Of a stretch of 64,000 nucleotides of DNA, positions 16,676-25,355 are shown piece after piece. This stretch comes from Idiomarina sp. (GTDB lineage Bacteria; Pseudomonadota; Gammaproteobacteria; Enterobacterales; Alteromonadaceae). Under the pieces are notes generated by a model. It had not been told where the DNA came from. It was given only the letters and a program-made list of their open reading frames with translations, and searched no databases. The translations under genes and the position numbers were made by a program. The stretch covers positions 1-64,000 of the forward strand of contig JAIUMU010000008.1 of NCBI GenBank assembly GCA_022565355.1, in the 5' to 3' direction. The stretch's first letter is position 1, and each line of letters starts with the position of its first letter.

Positions 16676-17512
16676 ATGAAAAAGCAGCGCGCATTCCTGA
16701 AATGGGCAGGTGGAAAATACACATTAGTTGAGCCCATTCGGCAGTTACTGCCGGCTGGCGATAAGCTAATTGAGCCATTCGTGGGCGCTGGTTCGGTGTT
16801 TTTGAATACGGATTACGATAAGTATTTATTAAACGATATCAACGCCGATTTAATAAACCTCTACAAGTTTTTAAAGCGCCGGCCGAAAACCTACATTGAA
16901 GATGCTCGTAAATTATTTGTGCCTGGTAATAACCAAGAACAAGCCTATTACGCGCTGCGCAAAGCATTTAACGCCAGCACCGATACCTACGAACGTTCAT
17001 TACTATTCTTGTACTTGAATCGACATGGCTACAACGGCCTATGCCGCTATAACTCCCGCGGCCTATTTAATGTGCCGTTTGGCCGTTACCGTGCACCGTA
17101 TTTTCCTGCTGCTGAGCTTGAGTTTTTTGCTGAGAAAGCGAAAAAGGCAACCTTCACCTGCGAGCCTTTTCAAAATAGTTTTCGCCGCGCTCGCCGTGGA
17201 CACGTAGTGTATTGTGATCCGCCCTATCTTCCGCTTAGCCCAACAGCGAATTTCACGAGCTACTCGGGCAATGGCTTTGGCCTCGATGAGCAACTGTTAT
17301 TAGCGCAAAAATCAATACAAGCGGCAAAAAAACGCGGAATTCCCGTGTTGATCAGCAATCATGATACCGAAACGGCGCGGCTATTTTATGAAGCAGCAGA
17401 GTTAACAACCTTGCAGGTACACCGCTTTATCAGCCAAAATGGAGCTAATCGGAAGAAGGTGGGTGAATTATTAGCTTATTTCGCACCCACGTTAATTGCC
17501 CAAGCAAAATAA
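16676..17512 (+). CDS. dam: DNA adenine methylase Dam (GATC)
   Basis: 278 residues, the same length as E. coli Dam and collinear with it. Motif I FLKWAGGKY at the N-terminus and catalytic DPPY at 181-184; LYLNRHGYNGLCRYN and the C-terminal SQNGANRKKVGELLA are conserved. It methylates adenine in GATC for mismatch-repair strand choice and replication control. The gene follows aroB by 61 bp, so the damX gene usually found between them has been lost or moved. Alone it could be taken for a phage Dam, but the aroKB context and full collinearity support the housekeeping enzyme. Confidence 0.96.
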   Translation: MKKQRAFLKWAGGKYTLVEPIRQLLPAGDKLIEPFVGAGSVFLNTDYDKYLLNDINADLINLYKFLKRRPKTYIEDARKLFVPGNNQEQAYYALRKAFNASTDTYERSLLFLYLNRHGYNGLCRYNSRGLFNVPFGRYRAPYFPAAELEFFAEKAKKATFTCEPFQNSFRRARRGHVVYCDPPYLPLSPTANFTSYSGNGFGLDEQLLLAQKSIQAAKKRGIPVLISNHDTETARLFYEAAELTTLQVHRFISQNGANRKKVGELLAYFAPTLIAQAK

Positions 17513-17532
17513 TTGCGCTACGGAGGGAATGC

Positions 17533-17973
17533 ATGCTGCACTTCACCACAAGTACCTTTGCAGAATTGAATGGCCGCCAAGTTCACGACATCTTTAAACT
17601 ACGGCAAGATATTTTTATCGTAGAGCAGAACTGTCCGTATCATGATATCGACGGTACCGATGCCAACTGGCTGCATTTGTGCGGCTTCGATGATGAAGGT
17701 TTGGTGGCGTATGCTCGATTGCATTGCCCGGGTGATGAAACTTCAGAAATTGGCCGGGTTGTGGTGCACCAACGTGGCCGCGGTAAACGTTATGGCCGTG
17801 AGTTAATGGAGCGGGCGTTGATAGAAATTCTAGCCCGCGCGCCAAAACAGCCAATCGAATTAAATGCGCAAACCTACCTACTTGAGTTTTATGGCTCGCT
17901 GGGCTTTGTGCCCATTGGCGAAGAATATTTAGAAGATGATATCCCGCATAAGCTCATGGAATACCGCAAGTGA
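17533..17973 (+). CDS. elaA: GNAT acetyltransferase, ElaA family
   Basis: 146 residues, ATG with a strong GGAGG site. The N-terminus has the ElaA signature LRQDIFIVEQNCPYHDIDG; the acetyl-CoA loop is RVVVHQRGRGKRYGRELM (R/Q-x-x-G-x-G/A type), and LLEFYGSLGFVPIGEEYLED closes the fold. Acceptor substrate unknown. The stop overlaps the GTG start of rsmJ (GTGA), so the two are coupled. Cytosolic. Confidence 0.9.
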   Translation: MLHFTTSTFAELNGRQVHDIFKLRQDIFIVEQNCPYHDIDGTDANWLHLCGFDDEGLVAYARLHCPGDETSEIGRVVVHQRGRGKRYGRELMERALIEILARAPKQPIELNAQTYLLEFYGSLGFVPIGEEYLEDDIPHKLMEYRK

Positions 17974-18773
17974 GCTTTCCCGTGCCGTTACTAGCTGCCG
18001 AACCTGAGCTTCAGGCAGCTGCTGCTGCGTTGGCCAGCGAGTATCAATTACCCGCCACTGATACCGGTGCAGATTTCCTGCTAGAACTTACCCGCGAGGG
18101 ATTACAGTTACGCTGGCGTAGCAAACCTGAATACCAACCATTAACCCTGGATTACACGCGCGGCAAACAAGCGTGGCGCCAACAACTAGGTGGTGGCAAA
18201 CAAGAAGCGGTAGTTCGGGCTGTGGGCTTAGGCAAAGGCTTTCGCCCGCGGATAATTGATGCTACCGCAGGGCTTGGCCGTGATGGCCTAATGCTCGCGC
18301 ACGCGGGCTGCGAGGTATGGTTATTAGAGCGAAATCCTGCCATTCACGCGTTATTGCAACAAGCCATTGTGCATCTACAACAATTCCATCTAGAGCAGGA
18401 GAACGCCGAGCACTGGAGTTGCCAGCGCGTGCATATGCTGCCGCCGGGAAGTTTGTTAAATGCCGCCGATATTCAGGAGCAACTGCTTGCCATTGCACCA
18501 CACACCATCTATTTAGATCCGATGTTTCCTGAGAAAGAAAAATCAGCTGCAGTTAAAAAAGAAATGCAGATTTTACAACATTTGGTGGGCGCTGATTTAG
18601 ATGCCGATAGCCTATTACCGGCCGCATTAGCAGTTGCAAGCTGCCGAGTGGTGGTGAAACGCCCAGCACGCGCACCATTTCTTGCTGGGCAAACCCCAAG
18701 TAGCCAAATCGCCAGTAAAAAGCATCGCTTTGATGTGTATATTAAGCAGGCTTATCCGAAAGCAACTGCATAA
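17970..18773 (+). CDS. rsmJ: 16S rRNA (guanine1516-N2)-methyltransferase
   Basis: 267 residues with a GTG start overlapping the elaA stop. RsmJ (YhiQ) hallmarks: LDYTRGKQAWRQQLGGGK, SAM motif IIDATAGLGRDGLMLA, YLDPMFPEKEKSAAVKKEMQ and the ending KKHRFDVYIK. It methylates G1516 of 16S rRNA using SAM. Length is slightly above the E. coli protein (250). The gene converges with the YceB-like lipoprotein; no obvious hairpin lies in the 34-bp gap. Confidence 0.95.
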   Translation: MSFPVPLLAAEPELQAAAAALASEYQLPATDTGADFLLELTREGLQLRWRSKPEYQPLTLDYTRGKQAWRQQLGGGKQEAVVRAVGLGKGFRPRIIDATAGLGRDGLMLAHAGCEVWLLERNPAIHALLQQAIVHLQQFHLEQENAEHWSCQRVHMLPPGSLLNAADIQEQLLAIAPHTIYLDPMFPEKEKSAAVKKEMQILQHLVGADLDADSLLPAALAVASCRVVVKRPARAPFLAGQTPSSQIASKKHRFDVYIKQAYPKATA

Positions 18774-18807
18774 TAGCCTATGCAATTAAGCTAACTTAGC
18801 CTTACTT

Positions 18808-19377
18808 TTAGCGTGATGGTGAAATACGCAAGGCACCACTTTCAACGGTAAGTGATAAAGGAACCTGCATCAGTAAGTTTTGCGTGCGATCTTCTGGGTT
18901 TAATCGATATACCGGCTGTTGTGCTAAATACTCATCTAAAATATCCAGTACCTGCTGATCAATGGCGTTCAAACTGCCACTGAAGCCCGCCGCGTTAACG
19001 CTCGAATTGATAATATTTAAACGCCGAACATAAATGGCTTTCTCTTCGCCATCATACATAGGCGACCCTTCAACCCCTAAGGTAAGTTGCACTGGGTATT
19101 TGCGGCCAAACACTTCAAACGCCAAACTAAAATCACCGGCCAAGCGCACTAAATCGGTATCATCTGGGCCTATTTCGGCTTTTAACGAATTTACTTCTAA
19201 AGGCACGCCAAACCCCATAATGCGCACTTCTTGCTGAGCCTGATCAAGCTGCCGCACAATCATTCGCTCTAACTCTGGCTCAGTAATTCGATAGCTGCTG
19301 AGTTCCGCTAGTTGAGCACATGCGCCAAGAACAAGCGCCGAGATAACAAAGCTTAATGAGAGAACAATTTTACGCAT
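18808..19377 (-). CDS. YceB-like DUF1439 lipoprotein
   Basis: 189 residues. Signal peptide with lipobox LGAC (Cys20). The mature part starts with a helix (ITEPELERMIVRQLDQ) and continues as an amphipathic beta-rich fold typical of DUF1439, which includes E. coli YceB; such proteins resemble lipid-binding tubular folds. Specific ligand unknown. It reads toward rsmJ and away from the YfcC permease gene. Confidence 0.8.
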   Translation of the reverse strand: MRKIVLSLSFVISALVLGACAQLAELSSYRITEPELERMIVRQLDQAQQEVRIMGFGVPLEVNSLKAEIGPDDTDLVRLAGDFSLAFEVFGRKYPVQLTLGVEGSPMYDGEEKAIYVRRLNIINSSVNAAGFSGSLNAIDQQVLDILDEYLAQQPVYRLNPEDRTQNLLMQVPLSLTVESGALRISPSR

Positions 19378-19551
19378 TTCAGTGAATCCTTAATAGAACA
19401 TTGGTACCAACGATACCCACAAAATACCCAGAAACAAAGTTAATCTTGGTTGGCTAGGCCAGTTCAGGTATTCTTAGCGCCAGATAGCTTAGAATATACC
19501 CGCTTATATTTTAAATAACTGATTCGAAAATATAACAACAAAGGCACCCGT

Positions 19552-20994
19552 ATGGAGAATAAGAAACCGTTTAAGGTTCCGCACACGCTCACGTTGCTAT
19601 TTGCAATGATGATTGTGGCAATGTTTGCTACTTGGATTGTTCCACAAGGCTTCTTCCAAACTGTTCTTAACGAGGCGAACCGCGAAGTAGTTGTTCCGGG
19701 CACGTTTACGTTAGTAGAAGAGCGCCAGTATCTTACCCCATGGCAATTGCTTACTGCAGTGCCGCGCGCCTTTGCTGCCGCACAAGATATTATCTTCTTC
19801 GTATTTATTGTTGGTGGTGTTTTGGCAATTGCCCGCCGCACCGGCACCGTAGATGCGTTAATTGGTAATCTACTTGAGAAGAACAAAGAAACACCGCAAA
19901 AATTAATTTTTATGGTGATTTTTATGTTCTCGTTGGCATCAGGTGCCATTGGTACCGCCGGCGAATACATCCCGTTTGTATTAATTCTGGTGGGCTTATG
20001 TAAAGCGATGCGGCTAGATGCCATGACCGCAGTGGGGATGACAGTAGCCGGCTATGGCGTTGGTTATGGTGCTTCGGCATTTAACCCATTCACCGTACTG
20101 ATTGCACAAGGCATTGCGGAAGTTCCGCCGTATTCAGGATTATGGCTGCGCCTCGCTATTATTGTGCCGTTCGTACTTATTGCCTATCACCATGTGTGGA
20201 AATACGCGAAAAAAGTAATGGCAGACCCTCAGCAATCACTGGTTGCCGATTTACCTTGCCCACTGGATGGTAAAGAAAAAACGGAATATCCAGCACTGAA
20301 TCGCCGCCATCGCTCAATTTTGTTTACCTTCCTGATTACCATTGGTATTGCCATTTATGGTATCTCACAACATGGTTGGTATTTATACGAGCTGGGCGCT
20401 TGTTTTGTAGGTTGGGGTATTCTCATTACCCTGCTAGGCCGCTTGAAGTTTGATGAGGCCGCCGATAGCTTTATTGAGGGCGTAAAAGATTTAACCACCA
20501 CGGCCGTACTCATTGGTGTTGCCCGTGGTATTGCGTTAATTCTCGAAGATGGCCAAATTCTACATAGCATTGTAAATGGCCTCGCTATGCCACTCTCGCA
20601 CGTGCCTGCGGCTATCTCTGCGGTAGGTATGTTGATTATCCAAACCATTCTGAACTTGTTCGTGCCTTCTGGCTCAGGGCAAGCATTTGTAACCATGCCG
20701 CTGATGGCCCCGCTAAGTGATTTAGTTGGCGTTCCACGGCAAGTTGCAGTATTGGCGTACCAGTTTGGTGATGGTTTCTCAAATATGATTGTGCCAACAA
20801 ATGCGGTACTGATGGGGATTATCGGTATTGCCGGCGTGCCTTATGACCGTTGGTTCCGTTTCTGCCTGCCACTGCTTGGCAAGCTGATGTTATTCGCAAC
20901 CTTGGTATTAATACTGGCAGTGGTGTTTGGCTATGGTGCAGACCATCACCTAGCAGAGGCTACCGCTCAGCTCGCAAGCCAAGTACTGGTGTGA
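19552..20994 (+). CDS. YfcC-family permease (DcuC superfamily)
   Basis: 480 residues with about 12 hydrophobic segments and AAGG eight bases before the ATG. The N-terminal segment TLTLLFAMMIVAMFATWIVP, the EYIPFVLILVGLC and GYGVGYGASAFNPFT loops and the second-half repeat VPSGSGQAFVTMPLMAPLSD are typical of the YfcC family (C4-dicarboxylate-carrier-like ion transporters). Substrate is not predictable; family members have been annotated as dicarboxylate or basic amino acid carriers. The gene stands alone and ends at a strong terminator. Confidence 0.87.
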   Translation: MENKKPFKVPHTLTLLFAMMIVAMFATWIVPQGFFQTVLNEANREVVVPGTFTLVEERQYLTPWQLLTAVPRAFAAAQDIIFFVFIVGGVLAIARRTGTVDALIGNLLEKNKETPQKLIFMVIFMFSLASGAIGTAGEYIPFVLILVGLCKAMRLDAMTAVGMTVAGYGVGYGASAFNPFTVLIAQGIAEVPPYSGLWLRLAIIVPFVLIAYHHVWKYAKKVMADPQQSLVADLPCPLDGKEKTEYPALNRRHRSILFTFLITIGIAIYGISQHGWYLYELGACFVGWGILITLLGRLKFDEAADSFIEGVKDLTTTAVLIGVARGIALILEDGQILHSIVNGLAMPLSHVPAAISAVGMLIIQTILNLFVPSGSGQAFVTMPLMAPLSDLVGVPRQVAVLAYQFGDGFSNMIVPTNAVLMGIIGIAGVPYDRWFRFCLPLLGKLMLFATLVLILAVVFGYGADHHLAEATAQLASQVLV

Positions 20995-21028
20995 GAGAAC
21001 GAGTATTCAGTACTCGGTTCTCGGTAAG

Positions 21029-21067
21029 AAAAAACCTCTACAGGCACTTGGCCGGTAGAGGTTTTTT
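21029..21067 (+). terminator. Rho-independent terminator after yfcC-type permease
   Basis: Stem AAAAAACCTCTAC / GTAGAGGTTTTTT (13 bp, perfect) with a 13-nt loop that can pair further through its own GGC/GCC. The T6 run suits the plus strand; the A6 run would serve the converging Sel1 gene less directly, since it lies 85 bp past its stop. Confidence 0.88.
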
Positions 21068-21137
21068 ACTTTTTAACTCGCGGTATTGAACCTGTTCTAT
21101 CGGGCACCACACTTTGGTGCGCTCACTTTAAGCCCTA

Positions 21138-21163
21138 ATTAACGACCATAATTAACGACCATA
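21138..21163. repeat. 13-bp tandem duplication at the Sel1 gene stop
   Basis: ATTAACGACCATA occurs twice in tandem. The right copy encodes the last codons and stop of the Sel1 gene on the minus strand; the left copy repeats them after the stop, consistent with a slippage duplication without coding effect. Confidence 0.8.
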
Positions 21164-22030
21164 ACCATAGATTAACTCAGAAACTGAGCCTGCAGGGCTA
21201 TCAACACCGTTCGTGCGATCGAACACAACCTGGCATCCTAAACTTTGCACACCACAATCCTGTGCTCTACGAATACGGGTGCCGGTAGTTGGCCGCCGCG
21301 CGGTTTCTGTTAACCGGGCAAGGGTATTCGCAAAAGCTGCATCGCCACGAATTTCGATTACTTCCATGTTTAAGCTACTTTCGATACTCGCAACTATTTC
21401 TTCTGATGCTTCCGTGCCTTGCTGGCTAAAAAATTGTGCATAAGCGCGGAGTTTTTCTCTTGAATCTCGGTAATTGCGAATGGCTAAGGTTGAATACAGC
21501 GCCGCAGCTTTCTCTATTTCTGGTTCACCGCTCACCATCCCATTTTCAAGCAACCGTGCCAGCAAATACATTGAACCGAAGTGGCCCATATCGGCCGCGT
21601 CGGCAAGTAACTCTATTGCTGCTTGATCGGCCATATCTTCCCGCAATTTCCGCGCTGCTTTCTCGTACATCGCTGGTGCATGCCCAGCTGCCACTGCACG
21701 ATCAAGAAAATAATCGGCACGCTCAAGATCAGAATCAACTACGTGGCCGTTGCGTAACCATTGGGATTTCACAAAATAGGCTTGCGGATTGCGATTCCGA
21801 ATCGCCTCACGCATCCAGCGCATGGCAATCACTTCATCGTTATCAACGCCTTCACCATTCGCATAGGTTACCGAAAGCATGATCATCGCCTCGGAAGAGC
21901 CGTATTGAGCAGCACGCTTGAGGTTTTCTAGCTGTTCTTCACTTTCAATGCCGGCTGCTTGTGCTGTGCCTTGCGCTGTAATTTGTAAAGCCACAAACCC
22001 CACAATAAGCATTAAATGTTTAATCTTCAT
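21152..22030 (-). CDS. Secreted Sel1-like repeat protein
   Basis: 292 residues with a signal peptide (cleavage likely after A-Q-A near 25). Four or so Sel1/TPR-like helical repeats follow, e.g. QYGSSEAMIMLSVTYANGEG, with the alternating A-x-x-x-L/Y-A pattern, and again AADMGHFGSMYLLARLLENG. The C-terminal 60 residues are outside the repeats and hold two Cys (QDCGVQSLGCQVVF) that could form a disulfide in the periplasm. Such proteins mediate protein contacts; the partner is unknown. GAGGG lies eight bases upstream of the ATG. Confidence 0.82.
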   Translation of the reverse strand: MKIKHLMLIVGFVALQITAQGTAQAAGIESEEQLENLKRAAQYGSSEAMIMLSVTYANGEGVDNDEVIAMRWMREAIRNRNPQAYFVKSQWLRNGHVVDSDLERADYFLDRAVAAGHAPAMYEKAARKLREDMADQAAIELLADAADMGHFGSMYLLARLLENGMVSGEPEIEKAAALYSTLAIRNYRDSREKLRAYAQFFSQQGTEASEEIVASIESSLNMEVIEIRGDAAFANTLARLTETARRPTTGTRIRRAQDCGVQSLGCQVVFDRTNGVDSPAGSVSELIYGYGR

Positions 22031-22287
22031 AACTACTACCCTCTTTTCACTATAGTTTGGTGAAGCAAATTATTTATAGGTATAATTGCCAACGAAGTAG
22101 GTGCTGAGCTTATCTAACTGAATGTAATTGCTAGCTCTACCTAATTAGCCTTTGCTTCCTATCAACTTGATTTAGCAACTTGCTGTAATAATAGACAAGC
22201 CTTGCGCTGTTTGTGTCATAAAAATGTAACTGCATGTTTCGCATTCCGCTTTATTAAGCGCCACCTTTAGCTTTGGAACCCTTAAAT

Positions 22288-23490
22288 ATGCCCGCAAATG
22301 AACTGCAACCATTCGATACCCTGGTGATTGGCGCAGGTGCTGCTGGCCTAATGTGTGCCGCCACGGCTGCCAAACGCGGCCTATCGGTGCTGCTAATCGA
22401 TCATGCTAAGCAAGCGGGTAAAAAGATCCTTATTTCCGGTGGAGGCCGCTGTAACTTCACCAATATGTACACCGCACCGGAAAACTTCCTTTCCGATAAT
22501 CCGCACTTCTGTAAATCTGCACTCAGCCGTTATACCCAGTGGGATTTTCTCGCCATGGTAGATAAGCATGGTATCGCTTGGCATGAAAAAACGCTCGGCC
22601 AGCTATTTTGCGATGATTCAGCGAAGGATATTGTGCGGATGTTAATGCAAGAGTGCAGCGATGCAGATGCGCGAGTGCAATTGCGTACTGAAGTAATTGC
22701 GGTTACCGAGCAACACGGTAGCTATCATGTGAATACAAGTGCCGGCACATACACTACCCGCAATTTAGTAATTGCTACGGGTGGGCTTTCAATGCCGAAG
22801 CTTGGCGCCACACCATTTGGCTACAAGGTAGCCGAACAATTCGGCCATACCATCAAGCCAGTGCGCGCTGGTTTAGTGCCATTTACATTGCAAGACACCG
22901 ATAAAGCGGCGCTCGCCGATTTATCTGGCGTTGCTGCCGATGTAGTAGCCAGCAATCAACGCACCAGCTTCAAGGAGGCCATGCTGTTTACCCACCGCGG
23001 ATTAAGCGGGCCCGCCATGTTGCAAATGTCCTCTTATTGGCATCCTGGGGAAACCTTGCAGGTAAATCTGCTGCCAAACGAAGATGCTGATGCTCTAATT
23101 AAGCAAGCCAAGCAACAGCAGCCGCGCAGTTCCTTAATCGGTTTATTCAGTAAATATCTGCCCAAGCGCATGGTGCAAACTCTGGCAGCTCACGGCCAGT
23201 GGCCATCTAAGAACTTAGCGGATATCAGCAATAGCGATCTTGAACGCGTTGCCGAGCTAATTTCCGCATGGCCAATAAAGCCTAATGGCACTGAGGGATA
23301 TCGCACCGCCGAAGTAACCATTGGTGGCATTGATGTAAACCAAGTAAGCTCAAAAACTATGGAGAGTAAGCTGCAACCGGGCCTGTACTTCATAGGCGAA
23401 GTACTCGATGTAACCGGCTGGCTTGGTGGCTATAATTTCCAATGGGCGTGGAGCAGCGGTTGGGTATGTGGCGAATCGATTCCTAAGTAA
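22288..23490 (+). CDS. yhiN: HI0933/YhiN-family flavoprotein
   Basis: 400 residues from the ATG at 22288 (GGAA ten bases upstream); a TTG at 22273 would add five. FAD-binding GAGAAGLMCAATAAKRG near the N-terminus, then GGGRCNFTN (family signature), IATGGLSMPKLGATPFGY, LFTHRGLSGPAMLQ and the closing GEVLDVTGWLGGYNFQWAWS. Family members are NAD(P)/FAD-dependent oxidoreductases (BaiN/YhiN); the physiological substrate is unclear. Monocistronic by appearance, with the BlaI-type operators starting 38 bp downstream. Confidence 0.92.
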   Translation: MPANELQPFDTLVIGAGAAGLMCAATAAKRGLSVLLIDHAKQAGKKILISGGGRCNFTNMYTAPENFLSDNPHFCKSALSRYTQWDFLAMVDKHGIAWHEKTLGQLFCDDSAKDIVRMLMQECSDADARVQLRTEVIAVTEQHGSYHVNTSAGTYTTRNLVIATGGLSMPKLGATPFGYKVAEQFGHTIKPVRAGLVPFTLQDTDKAALADLSGVAADVVASNQRTSFKEAMLFTHRGLSGPAMLQMSSYWHPGETLQVNLLPNEDADALIKQAKQQQPRSSLIGLFSKYLPKRMVQTLAAHGQWPSKNLADISNSDLERVAELISAWPIKPNGTEGYRTAEVTIGGIDVNQVSSKTMESKLQPGLYFIGEVLDVTGWLGGYNFQWAWSSGWVCGESIPK

Positions 23491-23527
23491 ATAAAACCTC
23501 TTTTTAAAACTTTCCTTGCTTTATTCA

Positions 23528-23565
23528 ATTACAAGTGTAATCTTAAATAAAATTACATCTGTAAT
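23528..23565. promoter_or_regulatory. Two BlaI-type palindromic operators
   Basis: ATTACAAGTGTAAT (23528-23541) and ATTACATCTGTAAT (23552-23565) are each perfect 6+2+6 palindromes built on TACA-N2-TGTA, the motif bound by BlaI/MecI dimers. Their centres are 24 bp apart, a little over two helical turns, and they lie 62-99 bp before the blaI-like start, so autoregulation is likely. Confidence 0.85.
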
Positions 23566-23626
23566 CTACACTGTTTGCGATTACTTAGATTACCGCTAAC
23601 GTTCAATTGAACACCGAGGAAACACC

Positions 23627-24016
23627 ATGGCGAGCCCGTTTGATATTTCCAATGCAGAATTAGAAGTATTAAAGATACTTTGGCGGAATGCACCGCAACA
23701 TGCGGCTAGTATTGTTACGCAATTGCAGCAGCAACACGCATGGACCGATAAAACCGTAAAAACCATGTTGAACCGATTAGTAGGCAAAGGTGCAGTAACA
23801 TTCCAAAGAGATGGGAGAGCTTACTTATACTCACCGGCTATTGATGAACAGGAATATCAAGCTCAAGTGAGTTCACGAATGGTGAAGAAAGTGTTTTCAG
23901 GCAGTTTTTCTGCATTAGTATCTGGTTTTGCGCAAAAAAGTGAGCTGCGCGCAGAAGATGTAAGCGCCTTAAAAGCACTAATCGCTGAATGGGAAAAGGA
24001 GAATTCCAATGATTAG
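23627..24016 (+). CDS. BlaI/MecI/CopY-family repressor
   Basis: 129 residues with GAGGAAA upstream. Winged-helix domain (about 5-75) with ISNAELEVLKILW, the DKTVKTMLNRLVGKGAV recognition helix-wing and GRAYLYSP; the C-terminal helices form the dimer interface (FSALVSGFAQ). In BlaI/MecI the bond cut on induction lies around residue 100 (Asn-Phe); an identical site is not evident here. The stop overlaps the M56 gene start by 8 bp, so repressor and sensor are coupled. No beta-lactamase gene is nearby, so the regulated genes are probably others plus this pair. Confidence 0.92.
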   Translation: MASPFDISNAELEVLKILWRNAPQHAASIVTQLQQQHAWTDKTVKTMLNRLVGKGAVTFQRDGRAYLYSPAIDEQEYQAQVSSRMVKKVFSGSFSALVSGFAQKSELRAEDVSALKALIAEWEKENSND

Positions 24017-25280
24017 TACCCTGATCACCATCACGGTAGTTACGAGCTGCACTGGGCTAACATTGTTAGTTGGCCACGCGTGGCTATTACGAGCCTTTGG
24101 CCCCCGCACAACATACTCGCTGTGGCTATTACTCCCGGTAACGGCGGCAATCATTGCGTTAAACCCACTATTACTGCAGTTATATGCAGCGCTACCGTTC
24201 GCATCATCAGTAGATATGCCGGTAGTGGGCGCGATTATGAGTGTGCAAAGTTCGGTGGAGGGTATTACCAATATCCAGCAACAGGGTGGTTTTGTTAAAG
24301 AAATACTTATCGGCATCTGGGTGCTAGGCGCTATTGCCTTAATGGTACTACCGCTAATCCAGCTCCGGCGGCTAAAGCGCTTACCTATTGCTCATAAACG
24401 CTTGTTACGAGTTAGCGAACTGGCTGCTGGTGAAAGTGCCGGTATGTCGGGAATTCGTAAGCCGCACCTATTATTACCGGCTGATTTTCGCGAACGCTAT
24501 AGCGCAGAGCAGCGCCGTTTAATTATCAATCATGAGTTACAGCACTGGCGCCGCCAAGATGTACGCGTTAATTTTTTCGCCTGGTTCATACTCGCCAGCC
24601 AGTGGTTCAACCCGGTAATTTGGCTTTCCTATCAGCGTTTTCGTGCAGACCAAGAATTAGTTTGTGATGCGGATGTTATGGATCGCCACCATCGCAACAC
24701 GAGTACGCAAATTTGTTATGCCAATGCGCTACTGGCAGCAATGCAGTTTGCACCCCCCGAAGCAGCGCGCAACCTGCATGGCTTATTGCCAAGCAGTACT
24801 CAGTATGAACACCAATCAGGAGCTTTTATTATGGCCAAAGAACGGATTAATACACTAGCCCAAAATAGATCTACGCGATTGCTGCCGTTAGCAGCAAGCA
24901 TTATTACTATTATGCTCGTAAGCATACTATGGAACAGCCCAAGTTACTCGCAAGGAACGGGGGCTGCGTTGCAGCCGAACCAACCTATGCAACCACTAGA
25001 GCCGGCGGCACTCGCTAATCCCGTGGAGCCAATAACACCCATAGTGCGAATTGAACCAAGATATCCTGCGTACCAAGCAGAACGAGGTATAGAGGGATAT
25101 GTAGATCTAGAGTTTGTTATTGATAACTCGGGTAAGGTAACGGATATCGAAATTCTGCGCTCTTCGCCGCAAGGCGATTTCGATGAAGAGGCCGTTCGCG
25201 CACTTGAGAGATGGCGCTACGTTCCGCAAGATAATGTAATGCAGCGTATTCGCTTAGAGTTTTCTCTTAACCAAGAATAA
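24009..25280 (+). CDS. BlaR1-type M56 metallopeptidase with C-terminal TonB domain
   Basis: 423 residues. Membrane segments near 5-28, 35-60, 98-117 and a final one near 295-313 surround a cytosolic zinc protease with HELQH (175-179) and downstream Glu in DQELVCDADVMD (about 216). After the last helix comes a Pro-rich linker (QPNQPMQPLEP) and a TonB C-terminal domain (about 345-423; RIEPRYPAYQAERGIEGYV, DFDEEAVRALERWRYVP). Classical BlaR1 ends in a penicillin-binding sensor; here the periplasmic module is TonB-like, a known variant in proteobacteria. It likely senses an envelope signal and cleaves the co-encoded repressor. Confidence 0.9.
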   Translation: MISTLITITVVTSCTGLTLLVGHAWLLRAFGPRTTYSLWLLLPVTAAIIALNPLLLQLYAALPFASSVDMPVVGAIMSVQSSVEGITNIQQQGGFVKEILIGIWVLGAIALMVLPLIQLRRLKRLPIAHKRLLRVSELAAGESAGMSGIRKPHLLLPADFRERYSAEQRRLIINHELQHWRRQDVRVNFFAWFILASQWFNPVIWLSYQRFRADQELVCDADVMDRHHRNTSTQICYANALLAAMQFAPPEAARNLHGLLPSSTQYEHQSGAFIMAKERINTLAQNRSTRLLPLAASIITIMLVSILWNSPSYSQGTGAALQPNQPMQPLEPAALANPVEPITPIVRIEPRYPAYQAERGIEGYVDLEFVIDNSGKVTDIEILRSSPQGDFDEEAVRALERWRYVPQDNVMQRIRLEFSLNQE

Positions 25281-25293
25281 TCTGCGCAATTAC

Positions 25294-25335
25294 AAAAGCG
25301 CCGCACTTTACGCTAGTAAATGTGCGGCGCTTTTT
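25294..25335. terminator. Rho-independent terminator between the M56-TonB gene and the secreted protein gene
   Basis: AAAAGCGCCGCACTTTA pairs with TAAATGTGCGGCGCTTTTT (one bulge) around a short loop. Located between two convergent genes and likely used by both. Confidence 0.88.
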
Positions 25336-25355
25336 ATATTGGTGAAATTTATCGG

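Noticed and set aside
23627-25280. BlaI/BlaR1 beta-lactam resistance operon
   Set aside because: No beta-lactamase or PBP2a gene lies beside it and the sensor has a TonB rather than a penicillin-binding domain.
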